From positions 1 to 64,000 of the forward strand of contig NZ_SRWZ01000002.1 of NCBI RefSeq assembly GCF_004804355.1: DNA of 64,000 nt. The letters are read 5' to 3'. This document shows, one piece after another, positions 26,159-34,794 of the stretch (its first letter is position 1; each line of letters starts with the position of its first letter). Source of the DNA: Cognatitamlana onchidii (GTDB lineage: Bacteria > Bacteroidota > Bacteroidia > Flavobacteriales > Flavobacteriaceae). The notes under the pieces were generated by a model. It was not told the DNA's origin, did no database searches, and saw only the letters and a list, made by a program, of their open reading frames with translations. Made by a program: the position numbers and the translations under genes.

Positions 26159-27577
26159 TCCTAAAAATGTAAGAAGCCCATTGATGATTAGGATTTCAAA
26201 ACCAATTTGGTAGCCATTTAACAATTCTACTGAGTATACATTGATCAAATATGAGATTATCGGAGCAACGAGCGCAATTACCCATACATACTGGTCTTTA
26301 AGTTGTGTTTTGGTAAATATACCTAGGGCAAACAAACCTAAAAGAGGACCATAGGTGTAACCAGCTGCTTTAAACAATTCCCAAATTACGGATACATCTT
26401 TAAATATAGCATCAAATAAAACAATAACAATTACTAATAAAACACTCATGGCTACATGAGTTTGTTTTCTAATGCGTTTTTGTGAGGTTTCAGGTTTTTT
26501 GTCTAGTTCTATTATGTCGATGCAAAAAGAGGTAGTTAGAGAGGTAAGAGCGGAATCTGCACTTGAGTATGCTGCGGCTATGAGGCCCAATAAAAAGAAA
26601 GCAGAGGTTATAATGCCTATGTCAGGTAACATGGCTATAGTTGGAAACAGGTTGTCTTTTTGTGCTGAAATCCCATTTACTTGCGCATACTGCGTAAGCA
26701 TTAAACCTAAAACCAAAAACAAAATATTCACAAAAACTAAAACAATGCTAAAAGAGATCATATTTTTTTGAGCTTCTTTTAAGTTTTTGCAGGTAAGGTT
26801 TTTTTGCATCATATCTTGATCTAACCCTGTCATGGTTATAGTTATAAACATACCGGCAAGAAAACTTTTCAAAAAGTATTGTGCGTCATTAACATCATTA
26901 AAGAAAAAGATTTTACTCATGGTGCTCTCTTTTACATTTGTATAGACTTCCGAAATACTATTTAAGTCTAAAGCAGTTGCCAGAAAGATTATGGTAACCA
27001 CTACAGAGATTAACATAAATAGGGTTTGTAAGGTGTCTGTAAAAATGATGGTTTTTATACCGCCCTTAAAGGTGTATAGCCAAATAAGAGCAATTGTAAT
27101 AATTACTGTTATTGTAAAGGGAATATTATACTGGTTAAATACAAGTAGCTGTAACACTTTGGCAACCAAAAATAACCTGAAGGAGGCTCCAACAACTCGC
27201 GAAATAAGAAAGGCAATACTACCAGTTTTGTAACTTACATTGCCAAAACGGTCTTTTAAATACGTGTAAATAGAGGTTAGGTTAAGTTTGTAATAAATAG
27301 GAAGTAGAATATAGGCTATAGCTAAATACCCAAAAAAATACCCAAAAACCACTTGTAAATACCCAAATTGTTTTGTCTCAACAGCTCCGGGGACAGAAAT
27401 GAATGTTACCCCAGATAGCGAAGCACCTATCATTCCGAAAGCTACTAAATACCATGGTGCAGATTTGTTAGCTTTGAAAAAGGCAGCATTACTATCTTCC
27501 TTTCCTGTAAAATAAGATATTAAAATTAGGACAACAAAATAGGCTATTATTAGAAGTAGAATTTGAGTGGCTGTCAT
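26129..27577 (-). CDS. Sodium:solute symporter family protein
   Basis: 482 residues with about 13 hydrophobic helices and the SSS-family signature segments GASLSGVTFISVPG (about residues 52-65), AYSSADSALTSLTTS (about 335-350) and GGIKT. It should couple sodium influx to uptake of a small solute across the inner membrane. The substrate cannot be inferred. It is divergent from recR and convergent, with a 30-bp overlap, with the CoA-binding gene. Confidence 0.9.
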   Translation of the reverse strand: MTATQILLLIIAYFVVLILISYFTGKEDSNAAFFKANKSAPWYLVAFGMIGASLSGVTFISVPGAVETKQFGYLQVVFGYFFGYLAIAYILLPIYYKLNLTSIYTYLKDRFGNVSYKTGSIAFLISRVVGASFRLFLVAKVLQLLVFNQYNIPFTITVIITIALIWLYTFKGGIKTIIFTDTLQTLFMLISVVVTIIFLATALDLNSISEVYTNVKESTMSKIFFFNDVNDAQYFLKSFLAGMFITITMTGLDQDMMQKNLTCKNLKEAQKNMISFSIVLVFVNILFLVLGLMLTQYAQVNGISAQKDNLFPTIAMLPDIGIITSAFFLLGLIAAAYSSADSALTSLTTSFCIDIIELDKKPETSQKRIRKQTHVAMSVLLVIVIVLFDAIFKDVSVIWELFKAAGYTYGPLLGLFALGIFTKTQLKDQYVWVIALVAPIISYLINVYSVELLNGYQIGFEILIINGLLTFLGLILIRRKQH

Positions 27578-27691
27578 GCATTGATGTTTTCAGGATTGGA
27601 AATTACAAATATTAAGCAAAATGAAACAGAGATTATTTAAAAGAGTTGCGTAAATTAGTGAAATTCATGTGTAAATAGTAATTTCGCTTTC

Positions 27692-28309
27692 ATGGAATTC
27701 TCTTCTAACTTATTAGGCCAGGCAGTGAATGAAATGTCTCAATTACCCGGTATTGGTAAACGTACGGCGTTACGTTTAGTGTTACATTTGTTAAGACAGC
27801 CTAAGGAGCAAACGTTGGCATTATCAGAGGCTTTGCAGAATATGAGACAAAACGTAAAATTCTGTAAAACCTGTCATAATATTAGCGATTTAGATTTGTG
27901 TGAAATATGTTCAAACCCTAGTAGAAACAAAGAAGTTGTTTGTGTTGTTGAAGATGTGCGGGATGTTATGGCTATTGAAAATACAAGTTCGTTTAAAGGG
28001 GTATATCATGTTTTGGGAGGCAAAATATCTCCTATGGACGGTATTGGTCCACATGATTTAAACATTGAAAGTTTAGTAAGTAAAGTAAAAGAATCTAGTA
28101 TAAAGGAACTCATTTTTGCTTTAAGCTCCACTATGGAAGGCGATACTACCAACTTTTATATCTATAAGCAAATCCAAGATTTTGAAATAATTACATCCAC
28201 AATTGCAAGAGGGATATCGGTTGGAGATGAATTGGAGTATGCCGATGAAATTACGCTTGGCAGAAGTATAGTTAACAGAATTCCTTTCGAGTCTTCATTA
28301 AAAATTTAA
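27692..28309 (+). CDS. recR: Recombination mediator RecR
   Basis: 205 residues with the helix-hairpin-helix [17 protein letters not shown], a four-cysteine zinc finger (Cys58, Cys61, Cys70, Cys73), and a Toprim domain beginning [15 protein letters not shown]. It acts with RecF and RecO to load RecA on gapped DNA. Length is normal. It is followed directly, TAA then ATG with no gap, by the phosphoribosyltransferase gene, suggesting coupled translation. Confidence 0.96.
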   Translation: MEFSSNLLGQAVNEMSQLPGIGKRTALRLVLHLLRQPKEQTLALSEALQNMRQNVKFCKTCHNISDLDLCEICSNPSRNKEVVCVVEDVRDVMAIENTSSFKGVYHVLGGKISPMDGIGPHDLNIESLVSKVKESSIKELIFALSSTMEGDTTNFYIYKQIQDFEIITSTIARGISVGDELEYADEITLGRSIVNRIPFESSLKI

Positions 28310-28879
28310 ATGGAAGTTATCACTCTAGATAAGAAGACGTTTGTAGAGCAATGTGGTCAATTAAAGACAAAGTTGGATTTTGATCCAGAATTGATTATCG
28401 GTATTTTAAATGGAGGTGGTTTTGTGGTAAAGGAGTTTGGTTTTGACCAGTTTGAGCTTGTTAAATTACAAAGAAACCCAAGCTTGACTAAGCGTTTTTT
28501 ACTAAAGTTTTTTATTAGATTATTACCATATTTTATTAGTGATTATTTAAGAAAAATCGAATCTAGAAAGGCAAGAAAAGCAATACAAGATTTAGATTTA
28601 GAAGAGCTAAAAAACATCGTAATCAAATTTCCGTTTAAAGCGTCTTTAAATGTTAACCCAAAGAGAATATTGGTTTTGGATGATGCGTTGGATTCAGGAA
28701 AGACGATGTTTATTGTTAAGAATAATTTAATGAAAATGTTTCCAGAGGCAATTATTAAGACAGGGGTTATTGCTTGGACCATTGAAACGTCGTTAGTTAA
28801 ACCAGATTATTACCTGTTTAAGAATGTTTTAGTGAGGTTTCCTTGGTCACAGGATTATAAAGGAGGAGATTTTGAATAG
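28310..28879 (+). CDS. Phosphoribosyltransferase-like protein
   Basis: 189 residues. The PRPP-binding loop is clear: ILVLDDALDSGKTM at about 120-133, preceded by a type I PRTase N-terminal strand (ELIIGILNGGGFVVKEF). A Lys/Arg-rich helical hood lies between. The reaction is unknown; the sequence is not that of a common purine or pyrimidine salvage enzyme. It overlaps the next gene by 8 bp, making a coupled PRTase-HAD pair. Confidence 0.8.
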   Translation: MEVITLDKKTFVEQCGQLKTKLDFDPELIIGILNGGGFVVKEFGFDQFELVKLQRNPSLTKRFLLKFFIRLLPYFISDYLRKIESRKARKAIQDLDLEELKNIVIKFPFKASLNVNPKRILVLDDALDSGKTMFIVKNNLMKMFPEAIIKTGVIAWTIETSLVKPDYYLFKNVLVRFPWSQDYKGGDFE

Positions 28880-29486
28880 TCATAAAGTTTTGGTGGTCGA
28901 TTTGGATGGTACTTTATACAAAGCAAACACCTTCCATTATTTTATCAAATATTTATTGATTTTCGGCTTGTCTCATCTAAAACTGTTGTTTCTTATTAAA
29001 TTGAGTTTGGCTCTTTTTTCTAGAGTAACAAGTTCGCATGCCAAAATGAAATATAATATTTTGAATGTAGTGAAAGATAGACCAGACATCAATTACAGAG
29101 GGTTTGTTGATTCAATGAAATCTAAAAGACACCATATACCTATTATAAAAGACGAAAGTTTTAGTTTTAAAATTTTAGCCACAGCTGCTCCATCTTGTTA
29201 TGCAGATATTATTGCTCAAGATGAAGCATTTGATTTATGCCTTGGTACGGAATTCTCTAACGATCCCTTTTCTGGTCGCTTTGAAAATGTTAAAAATATT
29301 AAGAAACAAAATGTTTTAAATTACCTGAAGGCTAATAATTTAGGGACAGTAAACACGTTTGTGACGGATCATATTGATGACTTACCACTAGCCAAGGTTG
29401 CTAAGTTTAATTTAATTGTCAACCCCAGCCAAACTTTTCTTGAGGAGTTAAAACATAATTCAATTTCTTTTGATGTAATTGATTAA
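28872..29486 (+). CDS. HAD-superfamily hydrolase
   Basis: 204 residues starting at a TTG, which is supported by a rare good Shine-Dalgarno (AGGAGG, 28861-28866) six bases upstream. Motif I is Asp10-x-Asp12-GT (VDLDGTLY) and motif IV is a variant DHIDDLPLA near residue 175. A hydrophobic helical cap (residues about 20-50) resembles those of HAD-IB phosphatases that act near membranes. It is likely a phosphatase acting on the product or substrate of the upstream phosphoribosyltransferase. The substrate is unknown. Confidence 0.8.
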   Translation: MNSHKVLVVDLDGTLYKANTFHYFIKYLLIFGLSHLKLLFLIKLSLALFSRVTSSHAKMKYNILNVVKDRPDINYRGFVDSMKSKRHHIPIIKDESFSFKILATAAPSCYADIIAQDEAFDLCLGTEFSNDPFSGRFENVKNIKKQNVLNYLKANNLGTVNTFVTDHIDDLPLAKVAKFNLIVNPSQTFLEELKHNSISFDVID

Positions 29487-29500
29487 AGGCTTTAACTTTG
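29470..29500 (+). promoter_or_regulatory. Promoter upstream of E2 gene
   Basis: TTG (29470-29472), a 20-base spacer and TAACTTTG (29493-29500) match the Bacteroidota consensus. It overlaps the end of the HAD gene. Transcription would begin near 29507, before the hairpin at 29520. Confidence 0.7.
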
Positions 29501-29519
29501 CAAGCAGTTAAGTTGCGTG

Positions 29520-29570
29520 ATAAAAGAGGGTTAAATGATGAATAAAATCAATAAAAAACCCTTTTATTTT
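29520..29570 (+). terminator. Terminator-like hairpin in the E2 leader
   Basis: ATAAAAGAGGGTT (29520-29532) pairs, with a one-base bulge, with AACCCTTTTAT (29557-29567) and is followed by T-rich sequence. It may end the recR-HAD transcript, or act as an attenuator for the promoter at 29470. A second, weaker -7-like box TAATTTCG is at 29573-29580. Confidence 0.6.
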
Positions 29571-29617
29571 GTTAATTTCGCAAAACTAAATTAAAATAAG
29601 TGTACTAGATTATTGAT

Positions 29618-30934
29618 ATGGCAAAATTTGAGCTTAAATTACCGAAAATGGGTGAGAGCGTTGCAGAAGCGACTATCACCTCTTGGTTAAAGGAAGTTGG
29701 AGATACCGTTGAAATGGATGATCCTATTTTAGAAATTGCCACCGATAAAGTGGATAGTGAAGTGCCTAGCGAGGTGGATGGCGTTTTGGTGGAGTGCTTG
29801 TTTAATGTAGATGATGTGGTTCAGGTTGGTGAAGTTTTGGCCATTATTGAAACAGAAGGAGGGGGTGAAGAGGAAGTTTCCGAACCAGATGAGCGCATTT
29901 CAGAAGAAGAGCAAAAAGTAATAGAACAAGTTGAGCAAGCTGTCAGTATTGCTAAAGAGACTGTAACTCCTATAGTGTCAGGAAGTGGGCGTTTTTATTC
30001 GCCTTTAGTTAAAAATATAGCAAAGGAAGAAGGGATTTCTCAAGAAGAATTGGACACGATTTCAGGTTCGGGTAAAGCGGGACGTGTAACCAAAGATGAT
30101 ATTTTAAATTATGTTGAAAATAAAGGAAGTGCGAAGCCTGCAGCCGTAAAAGTTGAAGCTGAAAAAACAATAGAGGAGTCAGCTGCCGAAGTTAACCCTG
30201 AAAAAACTTCAGTGGTTCCTAGTGGGGAAGATGAGATTGTTGAAATGACAAGAATGGGCAAGCTAGTGGCTAATCACATGGTTGAGTCATTGCAAACCTC
30301 TGCGCATGTTCAAAGTTTTATTGAGGCAGATGTAACTAATGTTTGGAACTGGAGAAAAAAAGTAAAAGACGGTTTCATGAAACGCGAAGGCGAAAATTTA
30401 ACATTTACGCCGATCTTTATGGAGGTTATAGCAAAGGCCTTACGCGATTTTCCATTAATGAATATCTCTGTTCAAGGTGATAGAATTATTAAAAAGAAAC
30501 AGATTAACTTAGGCATGGCGGCGGCATTGCCCGATGGCAATTTAATAGTGCCTGTAATTAAAAATGCAGATCAGCTTAATTTGGTGGGTATGACCAAACA
30601 GGTTAATGATTTGGCTAATCGGGCAAGAATAAACAAATTGAAACCTGATGAAATTCAAGGTGGCACTTATACGGTAACTAATGTTGGGTCTTTTGGTAGT
30701 ATTATGGGAACACCAATTATTAATCAGCCACAAGTTGGTATTTTGGCCTTAGGAGCCATTAGAAAAGTTCCAGCCGTTATTGAAACTGCAGATGGAGACT
30801 TTATTGGAATTCGCTACAAAATGTTTTTATCACATTCTTATGATCATCGTGTCGTTAATGGCGCATTAGGAGGCATGTTTGTTAAAGCAGTAAAAGACTA
30901 TTTAGAAGCCTGGGATATTAACAGGGAACTATAA
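29618..30934 (+). CDS. 2-oxo acid dehydrogenase E2 (dihydrolipoamide acyltransferase)
   Basis: 438 residues. The lipoyl domain (1-75) carries the lipoylated Lys44 in EIATDKVDSEVP. A subunit-binding domain (about 127-168) follows a Glu-rich linker, and the catalytic domain spans about 205-438 with GTFTVTNVGSFGS-like and SHSYDHRVVNG motifs. It transfers acyl groups to CoA in a 2-oxo acid dehydrogenase complex, probably branched-chain or pyruvate type. In the usual HxxxDG active-site motif the Asp is Asn414 here (His410 kept). No E1 or E3 gene is adjacent. Confidence 0.92.
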   Translation: MAKFELKLPKMGESVAEATITSWLKEVGDTVEMDDPILEIATDKVDSEVPSEVDGVLVECLFNVDDVVQVGEVLAIIETEGGGEEEVSEPDERISEEEQKVIEQVEQAVSIAKETVTPIVSGSGRFYSPLVKNIAKEEGISQEELDTISGSGKAGRVTKDDILNYVENKGSAKPAAVKVEAEKTIEESAAEVNPEKTSVVPSGEDEIVEMTRMGKLVANHMVESLQTSAHVQSFIEADVTNVWNWRKKVKDGFMKREGENLTFTPIFMEVIAKALRDFPLMNISVQGDRIIKKKQINLGMAAALPDGNLIVPVIKNADQLNLVGMTKQVNDLANRARINKLKPDEIQGGTYTVTNVGSFGSIMGTPIINQPQVGILALGAIRKVPAVIETADGDFIGIRYKMFLSHSYDHRVVNGALGGMFVKAVKDYLEAWDINREL

Positions 30935-30961
30935 GATAAACCATAATTAGAAGAGGTAAAG

Positions 30962-30986
30962 CCTAACCATTGAGGTTAGGTTTTTT
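30962..30986 (+). terminator. Terminator of E2 gene
   Basis: CCTAACC (30962-30968) pairs with GGTTAGG (30974-30980), followed by six T. Confidence 0.88.
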
Positions 30987-31034
30987 AATGTTTCATTATA
31001 AGTTCTGGTATAAAATGTTTAAAAAAAAAAGAAT

Positions 31035-31811
31035 ATGTCATTAAACCTTAGCAAACCTATTTGCTTTTTTGATTTAGAAACAACAGGAATTAATATTACA
31101 TCAGATAGAATCGTTGAAATTTCCATTTTAAAGGTCTATCCAAACGGAACAGAAGAAAGTAAAACCTGGTTAGTAAATCCAGAAATGCCTATTCCAAAAG
31201 AAACAACAGCCATCCACGGAATTTCTGATGAAAATGTTGCTAACGAATCTCCTTTCAAAGAATTAGCGAAAGAGGTTTATAACATGATTAAAGATTCGGA
31301 TTTAGGCGGATTTAATTCCAACAGATTTGATATCCCTTTATTGGCGGAAGAAATGCTACGAGCAGGTATAGATTTTGATATGAAAAATCGTTTGGCTGTA
31401 GATGTTCAAACTATTTTCCATAAAATGGAACAACGTACTTTAAGTGCGGCGTACAAATTTTATTGTAATGAAAACCTTGAAGATGCCCATAGTGCAGAAG
31501 CTGATACAAAAGCGACTTATGAAGTTTTAAAAGCGCAGGTTGAAAAGTATGACGAACTGGAAAATAATACGAAGTTTTTGGCAGCCTTTAGTTCGAGGAA
31601 GAAGTTTGCCGATTTTGCTGGTTTTATAGCATACAATAAAAAAGGCGAAGAGTGTTTTTCTTTTGGAAAACACAAAGGAAAACTTGTAACAGAGGTTTTA
31701 GAGAAAGAACCCGGCTATTTTGGATGGTTACTCAATGCAGACTTTCCATTGTATACCAAAAAGGTACTTACGGCCATTAAATTGAGAAATTTTAATAATA
31801 AGCTAAGTTAA
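31035..31811 (+). CDS. DnaQ-like 3'-5' exonuclease with DUF3820-like tail
   Basis: 258 residues. The DEDDh exonuclease core shows Asp13/Glu15 (FFDLETTGIN), Asp99 (NSNRFDIPLL) and His152/Asp157 (AHSAEADTKAT). The C-terminal part, FGKHKGKLVTEVLEKEPGYFGWLL, matches a DUF3820-like module of unknown function. It could proofread or degrade DNA or RNA. It is the first gene of a four-gene unit, and its stop codon is followed without gap by the next ATG. Confidence 0.9.
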   Translation: MSLNLSKPICFFDLETTGINITSDRIVEISILKVYPNGTEESKTWLVNPEMPIPKETTAIHGISDENVANESPFKELAKEVYNMIKDSDLGGFNSNRFDIPLLAEEMLRAGIDFDMKNRLAVDVQTIFHKMEQRTLSAAYKFYCNENLEDAHSAEADTKATYEVLKAQVEKYDELENNTKFLAAFSSRKKFADFAGFIAYNKKGEECFSFGKHKGKLVTEVLEKEPGYFGWLLNADFPLYTKKVLTAIKLRNFNNKLS

Positions 31812-32423
31812 ATGAAACTAATTTGTATCGGCAGGAATTATACAGAGCACATTGAGGAGTTAGAAAATGAAAAACCCAAAGAACCTGTCATTTTTTTAAA
31901 GCCCGATACGGCTATCTTACTAAAGAAACAGCCATTTTTTATTCCCGATTTTTCTGATGATGTGCATTATGAGGTTGAGGTATTAGTTAAAATTAACCGT
32001 GTAGGTAAGTATATTGATAGAAAATTTGCTCATAAGTATTATGAAGATATTGGACTTGGTATCGATTTTACAGCACGCGATTTGCAAAGTCATCTAAAGT
32101 CGAAAGGCTTGCCATGGGAAAAGGCTAAATCGTTTGATGGAGCCGCGGTAATAGGGAAGTGGATTCCAAAAAATGAATTACTAGATGTAAATAAGATTCA
32201 GTTTTCTTTGAAAAAGAACGATAAAATTGTTCAAAATGGAAATTCTAGCCATATGCTTTGGAAAATTGATGAAATCATAGAATATGTGTCAAAATATTTC
32301 ACATTAAAGATTGGAGATATTATATTTACAGGCACACCTTCTGGAGTTGGTAAAGTAAATGCCAACGATAAACTTAAGGGATATATAGAGGAAAAGGAGA
32401 TGTTTTCAATAACAGTAAAATAA
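31812..32423 (+). CDS. Fumarylacetoacetate hydrolase family protein
   Basis: 203 residues, the short YcgM/FAHD1-like form. Family motifs are CIGRNYTEHIEEL, PVIFLKPDTA, HYEVEVLVKI (metal-binding Glu pair), GLGIDFTARDLQ, KSFDGAAVIG and FTGTPSGVGKV. Such enzymes hydrolyse or decarboxylate beta-keto acids such as acylpyruvates or oxaloacetate. The actual substrate is unknown. It sits between the exonuclease and Hpt genes with essentially no spacing. Confidence 0.92.
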   Translation: MKLICIGRNYTEHIEELENEKPKEPVIFLKPDTAILLKKQPFFIPDFSDDVHYEVEVLVKINRVGKYIDRKFAHKYYEDIGLGIDFTARDLQSHLKSKGLPWEKAKSFDGAAVIGKWIPKNELLDVNKIQFSLKKNDKIVQNGNSSHMLWKIDEIIEYVSKYFTLKIGDIIFTGTPSGVGKVNANDKLKGYIEEKEMFSITVK

Positions 32424-32424
32424 C

Positions 32425-32766
32425 ATGGAACAGCATTATAAGTTACATAGGGTAAGTGAATTGGCAGACAATGATGAGGACTTTATTGCGGCTTTGGCAG
32501 CGGCGTTTTTGGAAGAAGTCCCTGTGGATGCAGATCGATTAAAAAAGGCCGTGGCCGAAGAAGATTATTTTAATGCATACCAAGCTGCCCACAAAATGAA
32601 ACCTACTGTAGATTTGTTTGAACTTGGGGTGTTAGATACCCTTATTGAGGTTCAAGACTGGGGTAAATTTGAAAAGCGAGGTTTGGACATTAGCAATCAG
32701 TTGGCAGTTGTTCTTTCTGCGGTGGAAAAGGCCACTGCTGAAATTAAATCAGATTTTAATTTGTAA
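32425..32766 (+). CDS. Stand-alone histidine phosphotransfer (Hpt) domain protein
   Basis: 113 residues, all helical, with the Hpt phosphorylation motif AAHKMKPTVDLFELG, in which His56 is the expected phospho-acceptor. The usual Gly after the HxxK segment is Pro, a variant I associate with Bacteroidota Hpt proteins. It should relay phosphate between a hybrid histidine kinase and a response regulator, but neither is in the window. Its stop codon overlaps the cinA start by one base (TAATG). Confidence 0.85.
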   Translation: MEQHYKLHRVSELADNDEDFIAALAAAFLEEVPVDADRLKKAVAEEDYFNAYQAAHKMKPTVDLFELGVLDTLIEVQDWGKFEKRGLDISNQLAVVLSAVEKATAEIKSDFNL

Positions 32767-34016
32767 TGATAGCCGAGATCATCACCATAGGTGACGAACT
32801 ACTTATTGGTCAGGTTGTTGATACAAATTCAGCATTTATTGCTCAGCAGCTTAATAAAATTGGTGTGTCTGTACATCAAATCACATCTATTCAAGATGAT
32901 AGAAAACATATTCTTCAAGCATTAGCTGATGCTGAAAGTCGCGTAGATATTATTATTTGTACTGGGGGACTTGGTCCAACCAAAGACGATATAACTAAAA
33001 AGACAATTTCCGAATATTTTAATGATACGCTTGTAAAAGATGAATCCGTTTTAGAAAATATAGAAACTATTTGGAGGCAGCATGTTAGAACAGAGATGTT
33101 GCAGGTAAATAAAGATCAAGCGCTAATACCATCTCAGTCTGAACCGTTAATGAATAGGCTAGGTACGGCACCTGGTATGTGGATTGAAAAATCTAATAAA
33201 GTATTTATTTCTTTACCTGGGGTGCCATATGAAATGAAGGCTTTAATAAAGGAAGAGGTGCTTCCAAGGTTACAAGGTAAATATAATTGCCCTGTTATCT
33301 TGCATAAAACAATGATTGTGTATGGATTGGGAGAAAGTGCTCTGGCTGCTAGAATTGAATCTTGGGAAGATGCGCTTCCAAGTCGCATAAAGTTAGCCTA
33401 TTTGCCAAACTTGGGAAAGATGCGTTTGCGACTTTCCACTAAAGGATATGATGAAGAAAAACTTCAAAAAGAGGTGCAAGAGCAAATCGAAAAAGTTATC
33501 CCGTTAATTGAAAAAGAGTATGCAGGAATTGAGGACGAAGATGGATCTGTAGAATTATTGTTAGCGAAACAACTTACTAAAATGGGATGTACTTTAGCAA
33601 TTGCAGAAAGTTGTACCGGTGGAGCCGTAGCCGAGAGATTTACATCGCATTCTGGTGCTTCTGCTTTTTTTAAAGGAGGTTTAGTAACTTATTCAACAGA
33701 GTCAAAAATTAATGTATTAAAAGTTTCAAAAGCAGATATTGATACCTATTCGGTTGTGAGTGCGCCCGTGGCAGAGGCTATGGCAAAAAATGCTCGGCAA
33801 TTATTTAATAGTGATTATGCTATGGCTACTACAGGAAATGCGGGCCCAACTAAAGGGGATTCAGATGCCGAAGTAGGTACCGTATTTATTGCTATTGCCA
33901 CAAGAACAGGGGTTTATTCTCAGGCATTTAACTTCGGGAATTCAAGATTAAAAGTCATAAACAAGGCTGTCAATAAAGCCTTAGAAATGCTTCTAAAAGA
34001 ATTTTTTAAAAATTGA
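32766..34016 (+). CDS. cinA: CinA family protein (nicotinamide-nucleotide amidohydrolase)
   Basis: 416 residues. The N-terminal MoCF-like domain has IITIGDELLIGQVVDTNS and TGGLGPTKDDITK. The C-terminal domain (about 255-416) has the PncC signature LAIAESCTGGAVAERFTSHSGAS and TGNAGPTKGD. The usual role is deamidation of nicotinamide mononucleotide with ADP-ribose hydrolysis by the N-terminal half. Normal length, both domains intact. Last gene of the operon beginning at 31035. Confidence 0.95.
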   Translation: MIAEIITIGDELLIGQVVDTNSAFIAQQLNKIGVSVHQITSIQDDRKHILQALADAESRVDIIICTGGLGPTKDDITKKTISEYFNDTLVKDESVLENIETIWRQHVRTEMLQVNKDQALIPSQSEPLMNRLGTAPGMWIEKSNKVFISLPGVPYEMKALIKEEVLPRLQGKYNCPVILHKTMIVYGLGESALAARIESWEDALPSRIKLAYLPNLGKMRLRLSTKGYDEEKLQKEVQEQIEKVIPLIEKEYAGIEDEDGSVELLLAKQLTKMGCTLAIAESCTGGAVAERFTSHSGASAFFKGGLVTYSTESKINVLKVSKADIDTYSVVSAPVAEAMAKNARQLFNSDYAMATTGNAGPTKGDSDAEVGTVFIAIATRTGVYSQAFNFGNSRLKVINKAVNKALEMLLKEFFKN

Positions 34017-34027
34017 TAAAATAAAGG

Positions 34028-34057
34028 TTGGCATAATATAAAGAATTTGTATATTTG
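34028..34057 (+). promoter_or_regulatory. Promoter of rpmB operon
   Basis: TTG (34028-34030), a 19-base spacer and TATATTTG (34050-34057): a near-perfect Bacteroidota promoter, 41 bases before rpmB. Confidence 0.85.
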
Positions 34058-34098
34058 CACCTCGATTTTAAGCAACAAAGAATTTAAAGTTATATAGA

Positions 34099-34335
34099 AT
34101 GTCAAGAGTTTGTGAACTTACAGGAAAAAAGGCAATGGTTGGTAACAACGTGTCTCATGCGATGAACAAAACTAAACGCAAATTTAATGCGAACTTAGTT
34201 AAGAAGCGTTTTTACATTCCAGAAGAAGATAAATGGGTGACTTTAAAAGTTTCTACATCTGCTTTAAAAACTATTAATAAAATAGGTATTTCTGCAGCAA
34301 TTAAAGAAGCAAAATCTAAAGGGTTTTTAAAATAA
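34099..34335 (+). CDS. rpmB: 50S ribosomal protein L28
   Basis: 78 residues, very basic, beginning MSRVCELTGKKAMVGNNVSHA, the standard L28 start. It lies in the large-subunit core. First gene of rpmB-rpmG-DUF4295-(ftsY), the usual order in Bacteroidota, transcribed from the strong promoter at 34028. Confidence 0.97.
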   Translation: MSRVCELTGKKAMVGNNVSHAMNKTKRKFNANLVKKRFYIPEEDKWVTLKVSTSALKTINKIGISAAIKEAKSKGFLK

Positions 34336-34360
34336 TAGCTGTATTTAATAAGAATAAGAC

Positions 34361-34543
34361 ATGGCAAAGAAAGGTAACAGAATACAAGTAATCTTAGAGT
34401 GTACAGAGCACAAAGCTTCAGGCCAACCTGGAACTTCAAGATACATTACTACTAAAAATAAAAAGAATACGCCAGACAGAATGGAGATTAAAAAATTTAA
34501 TCCTATTCTTAAACGTATGACAGTTCATAAAGAAATTAAATAA
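34361..34543 (+). CDS. rpmG: 50S ribosomal protein L33
   Basis: 60 residues with [15 protein letters not shown] and [23 protein letters not shown]. The usual L33 zinc-binding cysteines are reduced to a single Cys, so it is the zinc-free (C-minus) form. It binds near the E site of the large subunit. 25 bp after rpmB. Confidence 0.97.
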   Translation: MAKKGNRIQVILECTEHKASGQPGTSRYITTKNKKNTPDRMEIKKFNPILKRMTVHKEIK

Positions 34544-34589
34544 TTAGAGATTTTACCTAAGTAAAATTTCAAATGACCACATTTGAATC

Positions 34590-34739
34590 ATGGCAAAAAA
34601 AGCAGTAGCATCATTACAGACAGGATCTAAAAGATTAACAAAAGCCATTAAAATGGTTAAATCTCCAAAGACAGGAGCTTACATGTTTGTTGAATCAATA
34701 ATGAGTCCAGACCAAGTTAACGACTTTTTAAAGAAATAA
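34590..34739 (+). CDS. DUF4295 small basic protein
   Basis: A 49-residue lysine-rich protein (MAKKAVASLQTGSKRL to VNDFLKK). It belongs to DUF4295, found between rpmG and ftsY across Bacteroidota. Size, charge and context suggest a ribosome-associated protein, but the function is not established. ATG at 34590 is 47 bp after the rpmG stop. Confidence 0.88.
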   Translation: MAKKAVASLQTGSKRLTKAIKMVKSPKTGAYMFVESIMSPDQVNDFLKK

Positions 34740-34761
34740 AAGGTTTCGTTTTAAGATATTG

Positions 34762-34794
34762 AAAGCTGCTTTCTTAGAGAAAGTGGCTTTTTTG
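34762..34794 (+). terminator. Terminator after the ribosomal protein genes
   Basis: AAAGC-TG-CTTTC (34762-34773) pairs with GAAAG-TG-GCTTT (34779-34790) around a small internal loop, followed by T. It separates the ribosomal genes from ftsY. Confidence 0.7.

Noticed and set aside
34361-34543. Degraded L33 (missing zinc cysteines)
   Set aside because: The zinc-free form of L33 is a normal variant; length and motifs are intact.
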